The notes under the pieces were generated by a model that ran no database searches, had not been told where the DNA came from, and was given only the letters and a program-made list of their open reading frames with translations. From an uncultured Psychroflexus sp. (GTDB lineage: Bacteria; Bacteroidota; Bacteroidia; Flavobacteriales; Flavobacteriaceae): 45,983 nucleotides of DNA. Positions 45,561 through 45,983 of this stretch are shown here, in pieces. Location: contig CAJXVZ010000019.1 in assembly GCA_913062845.1 (NCBI GenBank), positions 1 through 45,983 on the forward strand, given 5' to 3'. Made by a program: the position numbers and the translations under genes. Numbering within the stretch: position 1 is the stretch's first letter; every line of letters starts with the position of its first letter.

Positions 45561-45983
45561 ATCTCCAAAAATCTTTAATCTGCGAGGTTTTAATTACCTT
45601 TTTTTTCAACAAGAACCAAATGTACTTCAGCAACCAAATATAGATTAAATTTTTATGTATCAAATACTTTTGTGCTACAATAGCCTTTGTATATTCCTTT
45701 GTATCTTCACCTTCGGTTGTGGTTTCTCCAAAGTGCTTCACAATAGGCTTAGGCACATATGCAATCTTAAGTCCTGCTCTTGCAATGTCATCGCGAAATA
45801 CCTGTTCTTCGCAGGACTTAAAGACGGCGCCAATACCAAAAAGAAGGTTAAAACTGATATGCTTTGATTTAATCAAATCAGGTTTGAAACTAATCTCAAT
45901 GGAGGACAAATTCTGCTTATGCAGCAGTTCCTGCTGATATCCTGCTTTTGTTTTATAGGCCTTGCAGGTTTCATTATTTTCCC
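45505..45983 (-). CDS. Family 2 glycosyltransferase, N-terminal part outside window
   Basis: The frame is open to the right edge of the window (about 159 residues visible), so the TTG at 45909 is not a real start. The visible C-terminal portion, FGIGAVFKSCEEQVFRDDIA followed by GLKIAYVPKPIVKHFGETT, is the acceptor-side segment of family 2 glycosyltransferases, with the usual late His (KHFGETT). It ends in a hydrophobic, basic stretch (IWLLKYIWFLLKKK) that could associate with the membrane. It overlaps the downstream transferase gene by 56 bases, so the two are cotranscribed. Confidence 0.78.
   Translation of the reverse strand, partial: ENNETCKAYKTKAGYQQELLHKQNLSSIEISFKPDLIKSKHISFNLLFGIGAVFKSCEEQVFRDDIARAGLKIAYVPKPIVKHFGETTTEGEDTKEYTKAIVAQKYLIHKNLIYIWLLKYIWFLLKKKVIKTSQIKDFWRYGVEAVQDYKKHMAIQDQ

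Noticed and set aside
1-45983. CRISPR array, prophage, integron or transposase gene anywhere in the window.
   Set aside because: No regularly spaced repeats, integrase, recombinase, capsid or transposase motifs were seen on either strand.

Overview
The window reads as chromosomal DNA of a member of the Bacteroidota, most likely a (marine-type) Flavobacteriaceae. The support is a low-GC sequence, a PorU/PorV/GldJ type IX secretion and gliding locus, RNase Y beside zapA, a two-subunit methylmalonyl-CoA mutase next to udk and an ftsB-like gene, many SPII lipoproteins, and several -7 boxes of the Bacteroidota type (TAnnTTTG). I saw no tRNA, rRNA, CRISPR array, transposase or prophage.

Layout. 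1-1955 (minus): 3' part missing rny, a structured RNA that I read as a 6S-type RNA, zapA and a ZapB-like coiled-coil gene with a well-formed promoter. 2073-6203 (minus): a capsule/polysaccharide export operon wza-wzc-wzm that lacks an adjacent ABC ATPase. 6352-11641 (plus): udk, ftsB-like, mutA, mutB and a dienoyl-CoA-reductase-type SDR. 11853-13109 (minus): two nearly identical Uma2-family genes in tandem. 13209-18750 (minus): cdd, porV, porU, divergent from gldJ (18906-20570, plus). 20634-25887 (plus): murF, a MATE transporter, and a VWA/AAA-ATPase pair.

26241-28496 (minus) is a loose accessory patch of four small genes, three of them exported and none with a clear function. 28908-32132 (plus) is a tight overlapping operon: arginine decarboxylase, agmatinase and a deoxyhypusine-synthase-like protein, which I read as an arginine to putrescine to homospermidine (or related polyamine) route. 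32254-32626 holds intergenic repeats, including a MITE-like element with terminal inverted repeats. Then come a transglutaminase-like gene (minus), a membrane-anchored MutS-like ATPase (plus), an MFS transporter preceded by what looks like a structured attenuating leader RNA, a thioredoxin-like lipoprotein, an M16 protease lipoprotein, an FtsE-type ATPase and two family 2 glycosyltransferases. The right edge (minus) holds a phosphoethanolamine-transferase-like sulfatase-fold membrane enzyme overlapping a truncated glycosyltransferase.

Most of the window is ordinary flavobacterial core genome. The parts most worth a second look are the leader RNA at about 35548-35689, the inverted-repeat element at 32328-32626, the DHS-like polyamine operon, the Uma2 tandem pair and the small exported-protein patch.
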